60,052 nucleotides of DNA from Euryarchaeota archaeon UBA602. GTDB taxonomy: Archaea > Thermoplasmatota > Poseidoniia > Poseidoniales > Thalassarchaeaceae. Position numbers and translations under genes: made by a program. The stretch lies in contig DAHO01000045.1 in assembly GCA_002498455.1 (NCBI GenBank), positions 7,777 to 67,828 on the forward strand. The letters are read 5' to 3'. Shown here piece by piece: positions 41,951 to 50,592 of this stretch; the first letter of the stretch is position 1; every line of letters begins with the position of its first letter. The notes below the pieces were generated by a model. The model saw only the letters and a list, made by a program, of their open reading frames with translations, did no database searches and was not told the origin of the DNA.

Positions 41951-43192
41951 TCAACGGTTTGACGAATAGTAGGACTGGAAGACCTTCGTAACCTGCTCGA
42001 TACCACGAATCCCTTGGGACTGGAGATCAAGCAAAATTTGTTCTCTCTGTTGAACGTGTGTTTCAAAGTCAGAGGGGCGGATTCCTGCTGAGGTACAAAG
42101 TGTCTCTCGGAATTTACTAGGGACCCCAGTTTCGACGATGGCATCGTGAGCAGGATCGTATTTCCAGATTGGATTTAGACGGGGTTTGTTACCTTCCATT
42201 CCCGAAATTTCAGCGACCTCGGTGATTCTTCGCAGGGTTTTACCACCACGGTGAACTCGACTCTGCATGAGGATTAAATCCAAGCCGGTGAGCATAATTG
42301 GTGGTACGTTCATTGGAGCACTGGTGAGACGTGTTACGGTTTCAGATGCTGTGTTGGAGTGAAGGCTTCCACAGGAACCATCGTGACCCGTGTTCATTGC
42401 CGTTAGGAGTGTTGCAGCTTCGGGCCCACGTACTTCGCCCACAATGATCCGATCAGGGCGCATTCGAAGACTAGATTTCAAACAATCATCCATGGATACT
42501 GTTGTGGTCCCATCAGGACGTTCTTGACGAGTTTCCATACGCAACCAGTGATCATGGTAAACCTGCAACTCGGCCGTATCCTCTACCGTCAGTAGACGCT
42601 TGTCCCATGGAATAAACATCCCAAGACAATTCAGAGTGGTGGTTTTTCCAGAACCAGTCCCACCTGCGATAACGAAATTTGCTGGACGTGCATTGAGGCC
42701 CTCAACCCAAACCCACATCATGGCGGCCAATCGACTGTTGATTGTACCCCAATTCATCAAATCAATAATAGTGATTGGATCCTCTCGAAATTTACGTATC
42801 GTAAGAGTCGGCCCATCAGGAGAAATAGGAGGAAGGGTTCCATTGACACGAGATCCATCGGGAAGGCGACCATCGAAAATTGGCACAAGACCGGGCCCAT
42901 TCCCAAGGGGTACATTGGTGAAGGCAGCAATATTCTTTGCAACTTGGATGCCTTCATCATCATTCATCCAAATGTTGGTTCGACAAATGCCGAAGTCACG
43001 ATGGGCGACCTTGACACATTGCTCACCACCATTGTACATGACTTCCTCAAGTTGGTCATCATCAAGCAATAGAGCCAATTCCCCATAGGCATTGTTTGGT
43101 GCCTGACCATCGTAATGATACATTGGACTGGGGTGTCCAGGCTCCATGTAAATCGTCACTGGACCGTATCGAGCAAGTACTTGTTCTGACAT
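41951..43192 (-). CDS. Type II/IV secretion ATPase (TadA/CpaF-like, archaeal pilus type)
   Basis: Hexameric secretion ATPase that powers pilus assembly or protein export. In 413 residues it has Walker A GGTGSGKT (177-184), the Asp box LLTVEDTAELQ, Walker B RPDRIIVGEVRGPEAATLLTAMNTGHDG and the His box GSLHSN. The pattern is close to the CpaF/TadA branch. It is last in a four-gene minus-strand run after two membrane subunits and an orphan beta-rich protein. No prepilin or prepilin peptidase is seen in the window. Confidence 0.9.
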   Translation of the reverse strand: MSEQVLARYGPVTIYMEPGHPSPMYHYDGQAPNNAYGELALLLDDDQLEEVMYNGGEQCVKVAHRDFGICRTNIWMNDDEGIQVAKNIAAFTNVPLGNGPGLVPIFDGRLPDGSRVNGTLPPISPDGPTLTIRKFREDPITIIDLMNWGTINSRLAAMMWVWVEGLNARPANFVIAGGTGSGKTTTLNCLGMFIPWDKRLLTVEDTAELQVYHDHWLRMETRQERPDGTTTVSMDDCLKSSLRMRPDRIIVGEVRGPEAATLLTAMNTGHDGSCGSLHSNTASETVTRLTSAPMNVPPIMLTGLDLILMQSRVHRGGKTLRRITEVAEISGMEGNKPRLNPIWKYDPAHDAIVETGVPSKFRETLCTSAGIRPSDFETHVQQREQILLDLQSQGIRGIEQVTKVFQSYYSSNR

Positions 43193-43201
43193 TTTTTCAC
43201 C

Positions 43202-43951
43202 TCACGCCATTCCCGCTTGAATCGCTTCAAACAAACCGATGTACAACACGGCTGAGAGAGTAGACCAAAATGGAATCCACCACATCGCCTGCTTGGTTCG
43301 ACCGAGCATTCTTCCAGAAACAACGACACTGAGGGCGGCTGAAGCCATGAGGTAAGGGACCATCACTGCATGGATGTGCCCCCAATAAGCCCCGACTGCT
43401 GCAAGACCGAAAACGGCGAACATGAAACCCATGACGCCGGGGAGAAGCAAGCACATGAGCATCAACAGAAGCATGGATTGTCCAGACATCTCACTTTCAC
43501 GGGTGTTGATGAGTTTGTTTAGGCGGTCGTACTCAACAGACATTGAATTGGTAATTTCACTGAGAGGTGCATCCTGTTCGACAGCTGTTGACAACAAATT
43601 GACAACACGCTGAATCAAAACGCTGCGACTATTGATGGCATATTCTGCCAATGCTGCATCGAATGATGTAGAGCGAGAGCGATCTATCGCTTGAGCCAAT
43701 AGTTTTCCCGTTTCATCGGTTCGGGTTCGGGAAATATCTGTCAATGCCTGTTGCAATCCTAGACCTGCTCCAATACTCGATGAGATTGATTCTAAAACTT
43801 CAGGAAGGGCCTCCTCGAGTTGCCTTCTTCGACGACGTTCAAAGAATCCAGGGATGGCTCCTGCAAGACAGGGAAGTGTGATTGGAAGCATGAATACAAG
43901 GAATATACTCACCCCGAGTAATTCGTAAAAATCCCAGAGTAATTGCATCAA
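43202..43951 (-). CDS. Type II secretion F-domain membrane subunit (TadC-like)
   Basis: 249-residue membrane protein with hydrophobic segments at about 10-30, 155-180, 185-210 and 220-245. Between the first and second is a cytoplasmic helical domain (RRRRQLEEALPEVLESISSSIGAGLGLQQALTDI) of the T2SSF type that contacts the secretion ATPase. Its ATG overlaps the stop of the upstream subunit by four bases, and it precedes the ATPase by nine bases. Confidence 0.85.
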   Translation of the reverse strand: MMQLLWDFYELLGVSIFLVFMLPITLPCLAGAIPGFFERRRRRQLEEALPEVLESISSSIGAGLGLQQALTDISRTRTDETGKLLAQAIDRSRSTSFDAALAEYAINSRSVLIQRVVNLLSTAVEQDAPLSEITNSMSVEYDRLNKLINTRESEMSGQSMLLLMLMCLLLPGVMGFMFAVFGLAAVGAYWGHIHAVMVPYLMASAALSVVVSGRMLGRTKQAMWWIPFWSTLSAVLYIGLFEAIQAGMA

Positions 43952-44532
43952 ATTACCCCCGGGTCACTCGAGTGTGCACGATAACCAATGAGAATCATCA
44001 TTGCGACCGTCAAAAATAAGGCTGGGCCAAAGCAACTCGCTGCAGCAGCAAGGCTCGCCATTCCAGGAATTCCACTGGTCATCAATCCCGGTGCAATGAC
44101 TGGAATCATGGCTGCAATACCGAAAATAATTGGTGACAGCATTCCGAAAGTCAGCAAAATGGTCGGTAAACCAGAGAGTTTCTCGATATAGGCGCCGAGT
44201 TTGTCGTTTCGCTCTTCCTCTTCGCGTTCAGATTGTTGTTGAAGGGCGCGGAGCAAATCGGTGTCACTCGTAACATTGGTTCTCAAAGTGTTTAGAAATC
44301 TGGAGTAGGCCTTGCTTGAAGCATCTCGGCTTAACCGTGCGAGTTCCTGTTCCAATTGAGAACCCCGCTGGAGATTTGTAATGACCTCTTTGAAATCCCG
44401 TGAAATGACCCCATAACCGCCTCGTCCAATCATCTGTAGCGCAGATTCAATCCCAATTCCTGAACCAAGTAACACCATGACTGCCCGCATTGCATAGAGG
44501 AGATCTGCCGATTCCTCTTGATCTGTGGCCAC
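43948..44532 (-). CDS. Type II secretion F-domain membrane subunit (TadB-like)
   Basis: 194-residue partner of the gene at 43202. The cytoplasmic T2SSF helical domain comes first (DLLYAMRAVMVLLGSGIGIESALQMIG, then FKEVITNLQRGSQLEQELARLSRDA), followed by three hydrophobic helices (about 120-145, 150-165, 168-185). It is shorter than a full TadB because it lacks N-terminal membrane helices. It overlaps the beta-rich protein gene by one base and the next subunit by four, so a single translationally coupled operon is likely. Confidence 0.82.
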   Translation of the reverse strand: MATDQEESADLLYAMRAVMVLLGSGIGIESALQMIGRGGYGVISRDFKEVITNLQRGSQLEQELARLSRDASSKAYSRFLNTLRTNVTSDTDLLRALQQQSEREEEERNDKLGAYIEKLSGLPTILLTFGMLSPIIFGIAAMIPVIAPGLMTSGIPGMASLAAAASCFGPALFLTVAMMILIGYRAHSSDPGVI

Positions 44533-44903
44533 TAAATCACGTCCTCGATTAGCTCAAAGGAATAAGCACCATCATCTCCATCGTATTCTAGACGGTGGAA
44601 TGCAACTTTGATTTCGATTTCAGTGAAAGGGTCTAGAAGCCAGACTTCAGCGCTTCGAAAGATGTTCAATACTTCTCGATATCCTGCGATTCCAAGGTGT
44701 CCACGCATGGTGTAAACGGCCGACTCAGCACCCTCATCGACCAAGTCATCACCTTCGCCTCCACGCTTGACTTCGCGAGTGATGCGGCGACGAATGTTTA
44801 CTGAAATTTTGCAATTGTCAAACTGCAACCAGTCACCCTCAAATCCCCGAAGAAACACGGTACCTGCCTGTGCCAAAGTGACCCCTCGACCAGCCAACAC
44901 CAT
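44532..44903 (-). CDS. Orphan beta-rich protein heading the Tad-like operon
   Basis: Not firmly recognised. The 123-residue protein is soluble and mostly short beta strands with one central helix: WLQFDNCKISVNIRRRITREV, SAVYTMRGHLGI, REVLNIFRSAEVW, IEIKVAFHRLEYDGDDGAYSFELIE. The order (strand pair, loop with GDDLVDEGAE, strand ending in a -TMRG- turn, helix, then a strand with DP before it and a final strand) resembles the beta-barrel of phage-tail hub/tube and DNA-circularisation N-terminal domains. That resemblance is a fold guess by eye. It is coupled by a one-base overlap to the TadB-like gene. Confidence 0.6.
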   Translation of the reverse strand: MVLAGRGVTLAQAGTVFLRGFEGDWLQFDNCKISVNIRRRITREVKRGGEGDDLVDEGAESAVYTMRGHLGIAGYREVLNIFRSAEVWLLDPFTEIEIKVAFHRLEYDGDDGAYSFELIEDVI

Positions 44904-44932
44904 AGGATGGCCTTCAAACTAGCGGGAGAAAG

Positions 44933-44949
44933 CCGTCCCTATGGGACGG
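44933..44949 (-). terminator. Hairpin between the RPA-associated gene and the Tad-like operon
   Basis: CCGTCCC-TAT-GGGACGG, perfect 7-bp arms with a 3-base loop, begins two bases after the stop of the gene at 44952. CTTTCT follows on the transcribed strand. It probably separates the RPA operon from the Tad-like operon, or acts as an operator for the latter (centre 38 bases from its ATG). Confidence 0.5.
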
Positions 44950-44951
44950 AC

Positions 44952-45926
44952 CTACATCGGCTTGAACCAGCCAAATCGCGGCTCCATGATTTCACACTTG
45001 TCATCACGTAGGCCGTATATGGTGTCTTCAATGGCGTCCTCATCGGTGAATCCGCGTTGTGCGCAATGCTTCATGATCGAGTCATAATCGATGCCTTCTG
45101 CACCGGCATGTTGCGAAATGATCTCTAGAACTGTAGATTCAAGATCGCCCCCTGAAGACGTGACGGCCTCGGTAGAGGTTGTCGGTTCTTCGATTTGAGG
45201 TTCTGAGGCACTGTGGTTTGCACTATCTGTCTCCGACGCATCATGGGCCTCGTGTTCCTCAAAAGAAACTACACGTCCTTCAGCAGCACTCAGTGCTTGT
45301 AGGACGCCGACTTTGTAGCCTTCAGGATCCCACTCGCCGTAGTGATTCATGGCCAGTCCTAGGCCATCGATCAGATCCTTTGGGACACCTGCATCACGCA
45401 GACTGTTGGCGTCTGTTGATTCCGCGGACTGGGCTTTGCCTAATGCATCGATTCGTCGCATGGTATGATCGGCTGTTTCGACCAGCCAACCGGCATATGT
45501 ATCGCGATCGATAATTGCATAATCTTCCATTTGCATACGACACCGGAATCCACCGTCCTCGGTAGTATAGTGGTTGGATTTACCAATACAAGCCATCAAA
45601 AAGCGGTCTCCACCCTCAAATTTGGCCACCAATTCTTCCATCTCGATGTGCAACTCTGGGCGGAATGAACCGACACTCCACAGGTGCAATCCAGTAGGGT
45701 CACGTACAGCACCGCTGTACATAGGGCCACGCTCTGTGTCGCGCTTTTCAAGCCGCTCAATGACACCTGCGACATACATTCGGTTGACCTTTGCTCCCAG
45801 TTTAGTAACAACGAATCTTGGATCGTATTCACCTTGACCACCGTCGGGTAGACTGGACTCATAGAATTCACGCGCAAATAGACGAATGGCAGTTTGTCGA
45901 CGACCGCGAAGTTGATTGGTAATCAA
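44952..45926 (-). CDS. RPA-associated OB-fold protein with C-terminal winged helix
   Basis: Partner of archaeal RPA encoded next to it in many euryarchaea. The N-terminal part (about 1-160) is an OB-fold-like domain (RRQTAIRLFAREFYESSL, VNRMYVAGVIERLEKRDTERGPMYSGAVRDPTG, FLMACIGKS). A polar linker (about 230-270) follows, then a C-terminal winged helix (LESTVLEIISQHAGAEGIDYDSIM, then DEDAIEDTIYGLRDD). It starts by TTG 45926 overlapping the RPA stop (TTGA), or GTG 45941 with a longer overlap. The family is thought to aid RPA in repair; the exact role is unknown. Confidence 0.8.
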   Translation of the reverse strand: MITNQLRGRRQTAIRLFAREFYESSLPDGGQGEYDPRFVVTKLGAKVNRMYVAGVIERLEKRDTERGPMYSGAVRDPTGLHLWSVGSFRPELHIEMEELVAKFEGGDRFLMACIGKSNHYTTEDGGFRCRMQMEDYAIIDRDTYAGWLVETADHTMRRIDALGKAQSAESTDANSLRDAGVPKDLIDGLGLAMNHYGEWDPEGYKVGVLQALSAAEGRVVSFEEHEAHDASETDSANHSASEPQIEEPTTSTEAVTSSGGDLESTVLEIISQHAGAEGIDYDSIMKHCAQRGFTDEDAIEDTIYGLRDDKCEIMEPRFGWFKPM

Positions 45927-47638
45927 GCAAACACCCCCCACTGTTCACGAACTTTATTGGCAGTCTCAGCCAAATCGGATTCGGATGGTTTGAAGCTATC
46001 AGCCATCAACAAGGCACCTTGCCCATCAATCATTGCACGACCAGTAAAAGTGAATTTACGTCCAATCATCTTGCTCCTCAAATCGGCCAAGAATGACTCA
46101 CCTTTGTCCGATTTACATGCCGCCTTCACATCATCCATACTCATCTCCAAAAATTCTTCAGCGGATGTACGAGCCAGGATGATTGCACCATTTGAAATAC
46201 CGTCATCAAGGATTAGTCTTAATCTCAAATCTTCGATTCCAACTTGTGGGCCTTGTGAGTTGCACGCAGGATTCATGCAAGCACCATCACGCATCGCTCT
46301 TTTGCATTCAGGGCACCTTAGGATGATTCCAGAGCCCGTGGCCACGGAAATTACTGTTGCAGTGCTAGAGACTCCACTTCGTGAACCTCCACTCAGCAAC
46401 TCTGTAAAATCAACTTCAACCGCATGATCAGTTGCATCAATCGCATCCCAAGGAATTGTGTCAAGAATCTCCGCTTGATCAGCACGATCAACGGTCAAAT
46501 CAGGTGTACCTTGCCATGATCGAACTCTGACACCGTTAAGCTTCACCGCTACTGGTAATGAAGCGGAATCAATAGGCAACTCTGACCAAGATGTCAACCT
46601 GCAGCTACCCGATGGATCGACGGCATCGCCACCCCATACGGTCTTTTCAGAACCATCTTGGCCCGTGAAGCTCCGACTTGTCCATGAAGTAAGTTGGACG
46701 ATGATTGAGACATCTGCCGAGCCATCCCGTAGTTGGCCGATTTGTAGAACAGATGATGATTGTAGATCTTCCAAACTTGCAAATGCATTGTCGTGGTAGA
46801 CCTCGACCTTGGTACGATCGCCGATGTTTAACTCGGGGTTATCTCTGAATCTTCGGATGGCTGCACCTTCGATTCTAAGTAGTGTCCCTACAGGGTGGTC
46901 AAAGCTTCCGAAGCAGGCGAAACCGATGGTTCCGGTGCCATCCGCAAGACGTCCTTTCACCATGTCCAATGTACCACTTCCATCCTTTTTGTTCACAGTC
47001 ATCTCTCGCTTTGAGAGCACTCGAGCCACCACAGTTGCAAACCCGTCCATACCCAAAACACGCTCTATTGCAGTGGGTTCGGAAGGAGCTGGTACGACTT
47101 TTCTCTCGCTTCCTCGTAAGACTGCGACTCGGCTACTTTGATTCACATTCAGAGAGAATTTACCATTCCACTCATTGACTGATACTCCCTCAAGACGAAC
47201 CACACTACCGGGAGTTAGGCTCTCGGCATGATTGCCCCAGTCCTTGAAATCCCAGCGTGTACGTTCTCCACCGTCTTCCCATGGATTGTCTTCAATCCAT
47301 CCGAAAGCAATCTGCTTCTCTTCTCCGCGAACCATCTGCATACGTGGAACATAGGTGACGACCTCAACCTCAATGGTCACGTTGTTGTCATCCGAGGATA
47401 AGGCGGAAAAACGCTCAACGGATTTTGCAGCTGGTCGAGTGGACATTTTTGGTGCACCGACTTCCATTCCCGCCTCTTTCTGGAAATGTTCAATCACGCT
47501 ACGCAAGGCGTGCTTGGGAGGGACAAGGAACTCTTCTTTGTAGCGAGTAAATTCCTTGACAATTTCTGCTTCATCGGCTTCAGGTACGGCTTCTTTGACC
47601 GCACGGACTTCATTTTCAAACTCTTCTGGGTTAGACAT
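45923..47638 (-). CDS. rpa: Replication protein A (single-stranded DNA-binding protein)
   Basis: 571-residue single-chain RPA. After an N-terminal helical domain (SNPEEFENEVRAVKEAV) come several OB folds: about 90-180 (VTYVPRMQMVRGEEKQ), 190-290 (FATVVARVLSKREMTV), 300-400 (DVSIIVQLTSWTSRSF). A zinc finger CPEC...C...C is at 442-459 within the last OB domain. ATG 47638 is chosen because GGAG lies nine bases before it and because the first helix matches euryarchaeal RPAs. ATG 47785 would add an unconserved 49 residues. The RPA-associated gene follows with overlap. Confidence 0.9.
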   Translation of the reverse strand: MSNPEEFENEVRAVKEAVPEADEAEIVKEFTRYKEEFLVPPKHALRSVIEHFQKEAGMEVGAPKMSTRPAAKSVERFSALSSDDNNVTIEVEVVTYVPRMQMVRGEEKQIAFGWIEDNPWEDGGERTRWDFKDWGNHAESLTPGSVVRLEGVSVNEWNGKFSLNVNQSSRVAVLRGSERKVVPAPSEPTAIERVLGMDGFATVVARVLSKREMTVNKKDGSGTLDMVKGRLADGTGTIGFACFGSFDHPVGTLLRIEGAAIRRFRDNPELNIGDRTKVEVYHDNAFASLEDLQSSSVLQIGQLRDGSADVSIIVQLTSWTSRSFTGQDGSEKTVWGGDAVDPSGSCRLTSWSELPIDSASLPVAVKLNGVRVRSWQGTPDLTVDRADQAEILDTIPWDAIDATDHAVEVDFTELLSGGSRSGVSSTATVISVATGSGIILRCPECKRAMRDGACMNPACNSQGPQVGIEDLRLRLILDDGISNGAIILARTSAEEFLEMSMDDVKAACKSDKGESFLADLRSKMIGRKFTFTGRAMIDGQGALLMADSFKPSESDLAETANKVREQWGVFA

Positions 47639-47886
47639 TTCGAGCAACTCCTGTGGAGGGTCAGCAAATGACCGCGTCCGCACGAGCATGTCCTGCTTGG
47701 GCCCAATTAGAGGCCGGGCAGAGAACAATGGTCGGTCGTGCAGTTTGGGGAAGACGCGGCACTCCATTACCTCCGGGACACTCACCGGGTTGCGGGGGTT
47801 CTTGAACTATCGCACATTGATGTTGGAGCGAAGTTCGTGGGGGTAGAACTTGTTACCAAATGCGTTCTGGGGTGGGCGTGGCGGAG

Positions 47887-48954
47887 ATGGAATCGTTTCA
47901 TTTTGGAGGTACGGAGATTGCCCCTGGCACCGGGATTGAAGTTTCCTTGGAACTCGGGGATGGTCCTGCCGGAAATCCACGGAGTATCCCAGTCTACATC
48001 CTTCATGGAACCAAACCTGGCCCTGTTTTGGGGCTCATTGCGGGAATTCATGGAGATGAATTGAATGGAGTTTCCGTTGTCCATCACCTCATACATGGCG
48101 ACGATCATATCGCCGATACAGATGATGATACCATCAATCGCTCAAAACTCGCTGGGACGCTCATCTGCGTACCTGTAGTTAACATCGAAGGTATGCTTCT
48201 TGAGCAGAGGGGGGCCCCTGACAATCGGGACATTAATCGCTTGTTCCCAGGTAAAGAAACTGGAAATCAATCTCAAAGAATTGCACACGCTTTGTTCCAA
48301 GGTGTTGTGAGTCGCTCAGATTACCTGATCGATTTGCATTCAGCACCCCACTCCAGAACCAACTTACCACATGTACGCGCAGATTTTGACAAGAAAGATT
48401 GTCTCGATTTAGCCCGTGCTTTTGGGACCCAAATCATCCTTCATTCAAATGGACCCAAGGGCTCTCTCAGAAGGGAAGCATCCGCCAAAGGAACACCGAC
48501 AATTTTGCTGGAAGCTGGGACTGCACATCGTTTTGAAATGGAAGCCGTGCATGCTGGAATAGAAGGTGTACTGAATGTAATGGCTCATTTAGGAATGATT
48601 GAGCGGACATTGCGACAACCTGCGTTCCGGTTGCTAGTTCGACGATCAAAGTGGGCTCGAGCAGAAGCAGGGGGATTGTTGTACAGCCTGGTCAAAGCTG
48701 GGGACCATGTCCAAAAGGGCCAGAATATTGCTCTCATCACTGACCCCCTCGGTGCAAAAACTCACACCATCGAGAGCCCCCGGACGGGTGTCATCGTAGG
48801 CCTAGCCCTCAACCCATTGGTTCGTGCGGGCGATCCGATTGCCAATATCGTGTTGTGTTCCGCAAAGAAATGGAATCGTACCCAAATCGAGCAAGGTGCT
48901 CAGGGCCCTGAGGAAGAATCCGTAGATGATGAGGAATCCTTGGACGATGCCTGA
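47887..48954 (+). CDS. Succinylglutamate desuccinylase/aspartoacylase family zinc hydrolase
   Basis: M14-related zinc hydrolase of 355 residues. The zinc ligands are visible as His and Glu in GIHGDELNGV and His in DLHSAPHSR. The catalytic Glu is in ILLEAGTAHRF, and the NIEGMLLEQRGAPDNRDINRLFPG segment is typical. The last about 100 residues are a lipoyl-like beta domain (YSLVKAGDHVQKGQNIALI, then SPRTGVIVGLALNPLVRAGDPI). Substrates of the family are N-acyl amino acids, and some members act on N-alpha-acetyl-ectoine; the substrate here is open. ATG 47887 fits best (an ATG at 47860 also exists). RPA is divergent. Confidence 0.82.
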   Translation: MESFHFGGTEIAPGTGIEVSLELGDGPAGNPRSIPVYILHGTKPGPVLGLIAGIHGDELNGVSVVHHLIHGDDHIADTDDDTINRSKLAGTLICVPVVNIEGMLLEQRGAPDNRDINRLFPGKETGNQSQRIAHALFQGVVSRSDYLIDLHSAPHSRTNLPHVRADFDKKDCLDLARAFGTQIILHSNGPKGSLRREASAKGTPTILLEAGTAHRFEMEAVHAGIEGVLNVMAHLGMIERTLRQPAFRLLVRRSKWARAEAGGLLYSLVKAGDHVQKGQNIALITDPLGAKTHTIESPRTGVIVGLALNPLVRAGDPIANIVLCSAKKWNRTQIEQGAQGPEEESVDDEESLDDA

Positions 48955-48972
48955 ATCCTTGAGAATAGGCAT

Positions 48973-48990
48973 TGCGCCCCTAAGGGCGCA
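48973..48990 (+). terminator. Hairpin between the deacylase and the K+ channel genes
   Basis: TGCGCCC-CTAA-GGGCGCA, perfect 7-bp arms with a 4-base loop, 18 bases after the deacylase stop and 39 before the channel ATG. No T-run follows, so it may be either a transcript-end hairpin or an operator. Confidence 0.4.
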
Positions 48991-49029
48991 CCGAACAGTC
49001 AAGAACTCCTTGTTGTCGCTTAACGCCGC

Positions 49030-49995
49030 ATGTCCGAGGAGGCTGATGTCGTCGAAGACAACACCTTCTGGTGGTCGAATTGGGTACGCGTAGAAAATCT
49101 GGAACTGATTTTTTCTTTGGTCTCTATCGGTATCGTGATTTTCGTCATCCAAGAAGACTTGGTCAATACCAACCCGTCACTGTTCTGGGTATTGGCCTTC
49201 CTCGATCTGGTCTTGGTCGGATTTTTTGTTGCCGAGTTGTCAAAGGATCTGTCCAATACTGAAGACCGAAGTGAATGGTGGAGGGCTCAGAGCTGGGGGA
49301 TGCTCGGACTGACCCCTGTGATTTTGGCTGCAATACCCGAAATCAGCGTCATCGTATTGTTCCGATTGGTGCATTTGTCCAAGGTTTATTTCCTCGCAAC
49401 CAACTTACTGGGATTGCAAGAAACAAGCGAGGAATCGCCTGTTCAGGTCCAAATTCAGCATTTGATTTTCGTCGTGACTGCGATCGGATTTGCAGGCGGC
49501 TTCATCGCCTATTTGTTTGAGCAACACGCATCTCCCACCGAATGCGGAGATACCTGTATCGACACCCTCCCTCAAGCCATGTGGTGGGCCATCACAACGG
49601 CGACGACGGTCGGATATGGTGACTATGCTCCGGTGACTCCGGGAGGACGCGTAGTTGCAATTTTCCTGATGTTCACTGGAATTGCACTGTATGGATTGTT
49701 GACAGCGACACTCTCTCAACTCATTTGGGCAAAAGGTCGTAAATATGGTAAAAATGAGCGAGGCGATGTCGATTCAAATGAAATGATTGAGAGATTGGAA
49801 AGGCTAGCCGATATGCGTAGAGATGGTTGGCTGACAGCCACCGAGTTTCACGATGCGAAAAAGAGCGTTCTGACCGGAAAAATGCCGGGAGGGAACAAGG
49901 CGAGAGATATCGAGTCACGTTCCCCCATCCCACGTGATGAGCGAAAAGCCAGACGAGAAGCAGCGCGTGCAGGATTCCTCAATGAAGAAGAGTAG
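49030..49995 (+). CDS. Six-helix potassium channel with C-terminal SHOCT-like domain
   Basis: K+-selective channel of 321 residues. Four hydrophobic segments precede the pore (about 25-41, 52-70, 88-104, 106-122); then helix S5 (145-165), pore loop ATTVGYGDYA (191-200) with the selectivity filter TVGYGD (193-198), and S6 (207-230). The S4 equivalent carries only R112, H115 and K118 at three-residue spacing, so voltage sensing is weak or absent. Cys172 and Cys176 lie in the extracytoplasmic turret. A cytoplasmic helical segment (about 247-280, MIERLERLADMRRDGWLTATEFHDAKKSVL) matches the SHOCT pattern and may oligomerise the channel. Confidence 0.88.
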   Translation: MSEEADVVEDNTFWWSNWVRVENLELIFSLVSIGIVIFVIQEDLVNTNPSLFWVLAFLDLVLVGFFVAELSKDLSNTEDRSEWWRAQSWGMLGLTPVILAAIPEISVIVLFRLVHLSKVYFLATNLLGLQETSEESPVQVQIQHLIFVVTAIGFAGGFIAYLFEQHASPTECGDTCIDTLPQAMWWAITTATTVGYGDYAPVTPGGRVVAIFLMFTGIALYGLLTATLSQLIWAKGRKYGKNERGDVDSNEMIERLERLADMRRDGWLTATEFHDAKKSVLTGKMPGGNKARDIESRSPIPRDERKARREAARAGFLNEEE

Positions 49996-50025
49996 CCTTG
50001 ATAGCCCTCAAGTCGACGACACCGC

Positions 50026-50574
50026 ATGGAGCAGGTGGTTTTCGGGGTCGTCACCGCTTCTGACAGGGCATCCTCTGGTGAATACGAAGACCTCTCCGGA
50101 CTTGCGATTGCCGACTTCTTGTATGAGGCGATTGCTTCCCCTTTTGTCATCAAGCGTAGAATCATTCCTGATGAGCAAGAGATCATTGAATCCACTCTAA
50201 GTGAACTTGCGGATTTAGGGTGTGCTGTGGTCATTACGACTGGTGGTACTGGACCGGCACCTCGAGATGTTACTCCGGATGCGACTGAAGCAGTTTGTGA
50301 TCGTATCTTACCAGGATTTGGTGAACAGATGCGAGCGATTTCTCTTCGTCATGTACCTACGGCTGTTCTCAGCCGACAAACTGCAGGTACGCGAGGTCGT
50401 TGCTTGATCCTAAATCTCCCTGGAAGCCCTCGCTCAATTCGCGAAATTATTGACGAGATTTGGCCCGCAGTCCCATATTGTGTCGATCTCATTGGTGGAC
50501 CACATATCAAAACAAATGATGGTGTTTGGTCGGCTTGGAGGCCCCCTCATGCTCGCCGCGCGATTGAAGAATGA
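50026..50574 (+). CDS. moaB: Molybdopterin adenylyltransferase, MogA/MoaB family
   Basis: Activates molybdopterin by adenylylation before metal insertion. The 182-residue chain shows the family order: VVTASDRASSGEYEDLSG, VITTGGTGPAPRDVTPDAT (the catalytic Asp is in PRDVTPD), LSRQTAGTRGRCLILNLPGSP. ATG 50026 is the first good start. It follows the channel gene after about 30 bases and precedes RNase PH by 18, so the three may be co-transcribed although not functionally linked. It implies use of molybdopterin enzymes (inference). Confidence 0.9.
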   Translation: MEQVVFGVVTASDRASSGEYEDLSGLAIADFLYEAIASPFVIKRRIIPDEQEIIESTLSELADLGCAVVITTGGTGPAPRDVTPDATEAVCDRILPGFGEQMRAISLRHVPTAVLSRQTAGTRGRCLILNLPGSPRSIREIIDEIWPAVPYCVDLIGGPHIKTNDGVWSAWRPPHARRAIEE

Positions 50575-50592
50575 TACCCGAGTCGGCGCAGT

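Noticed and set aside
47639..47785. Longer RPA start at 47785
   Set aside because: The extra 49 residues do not resemble RPA, and ATG 47638 has a good upstream GGAG.
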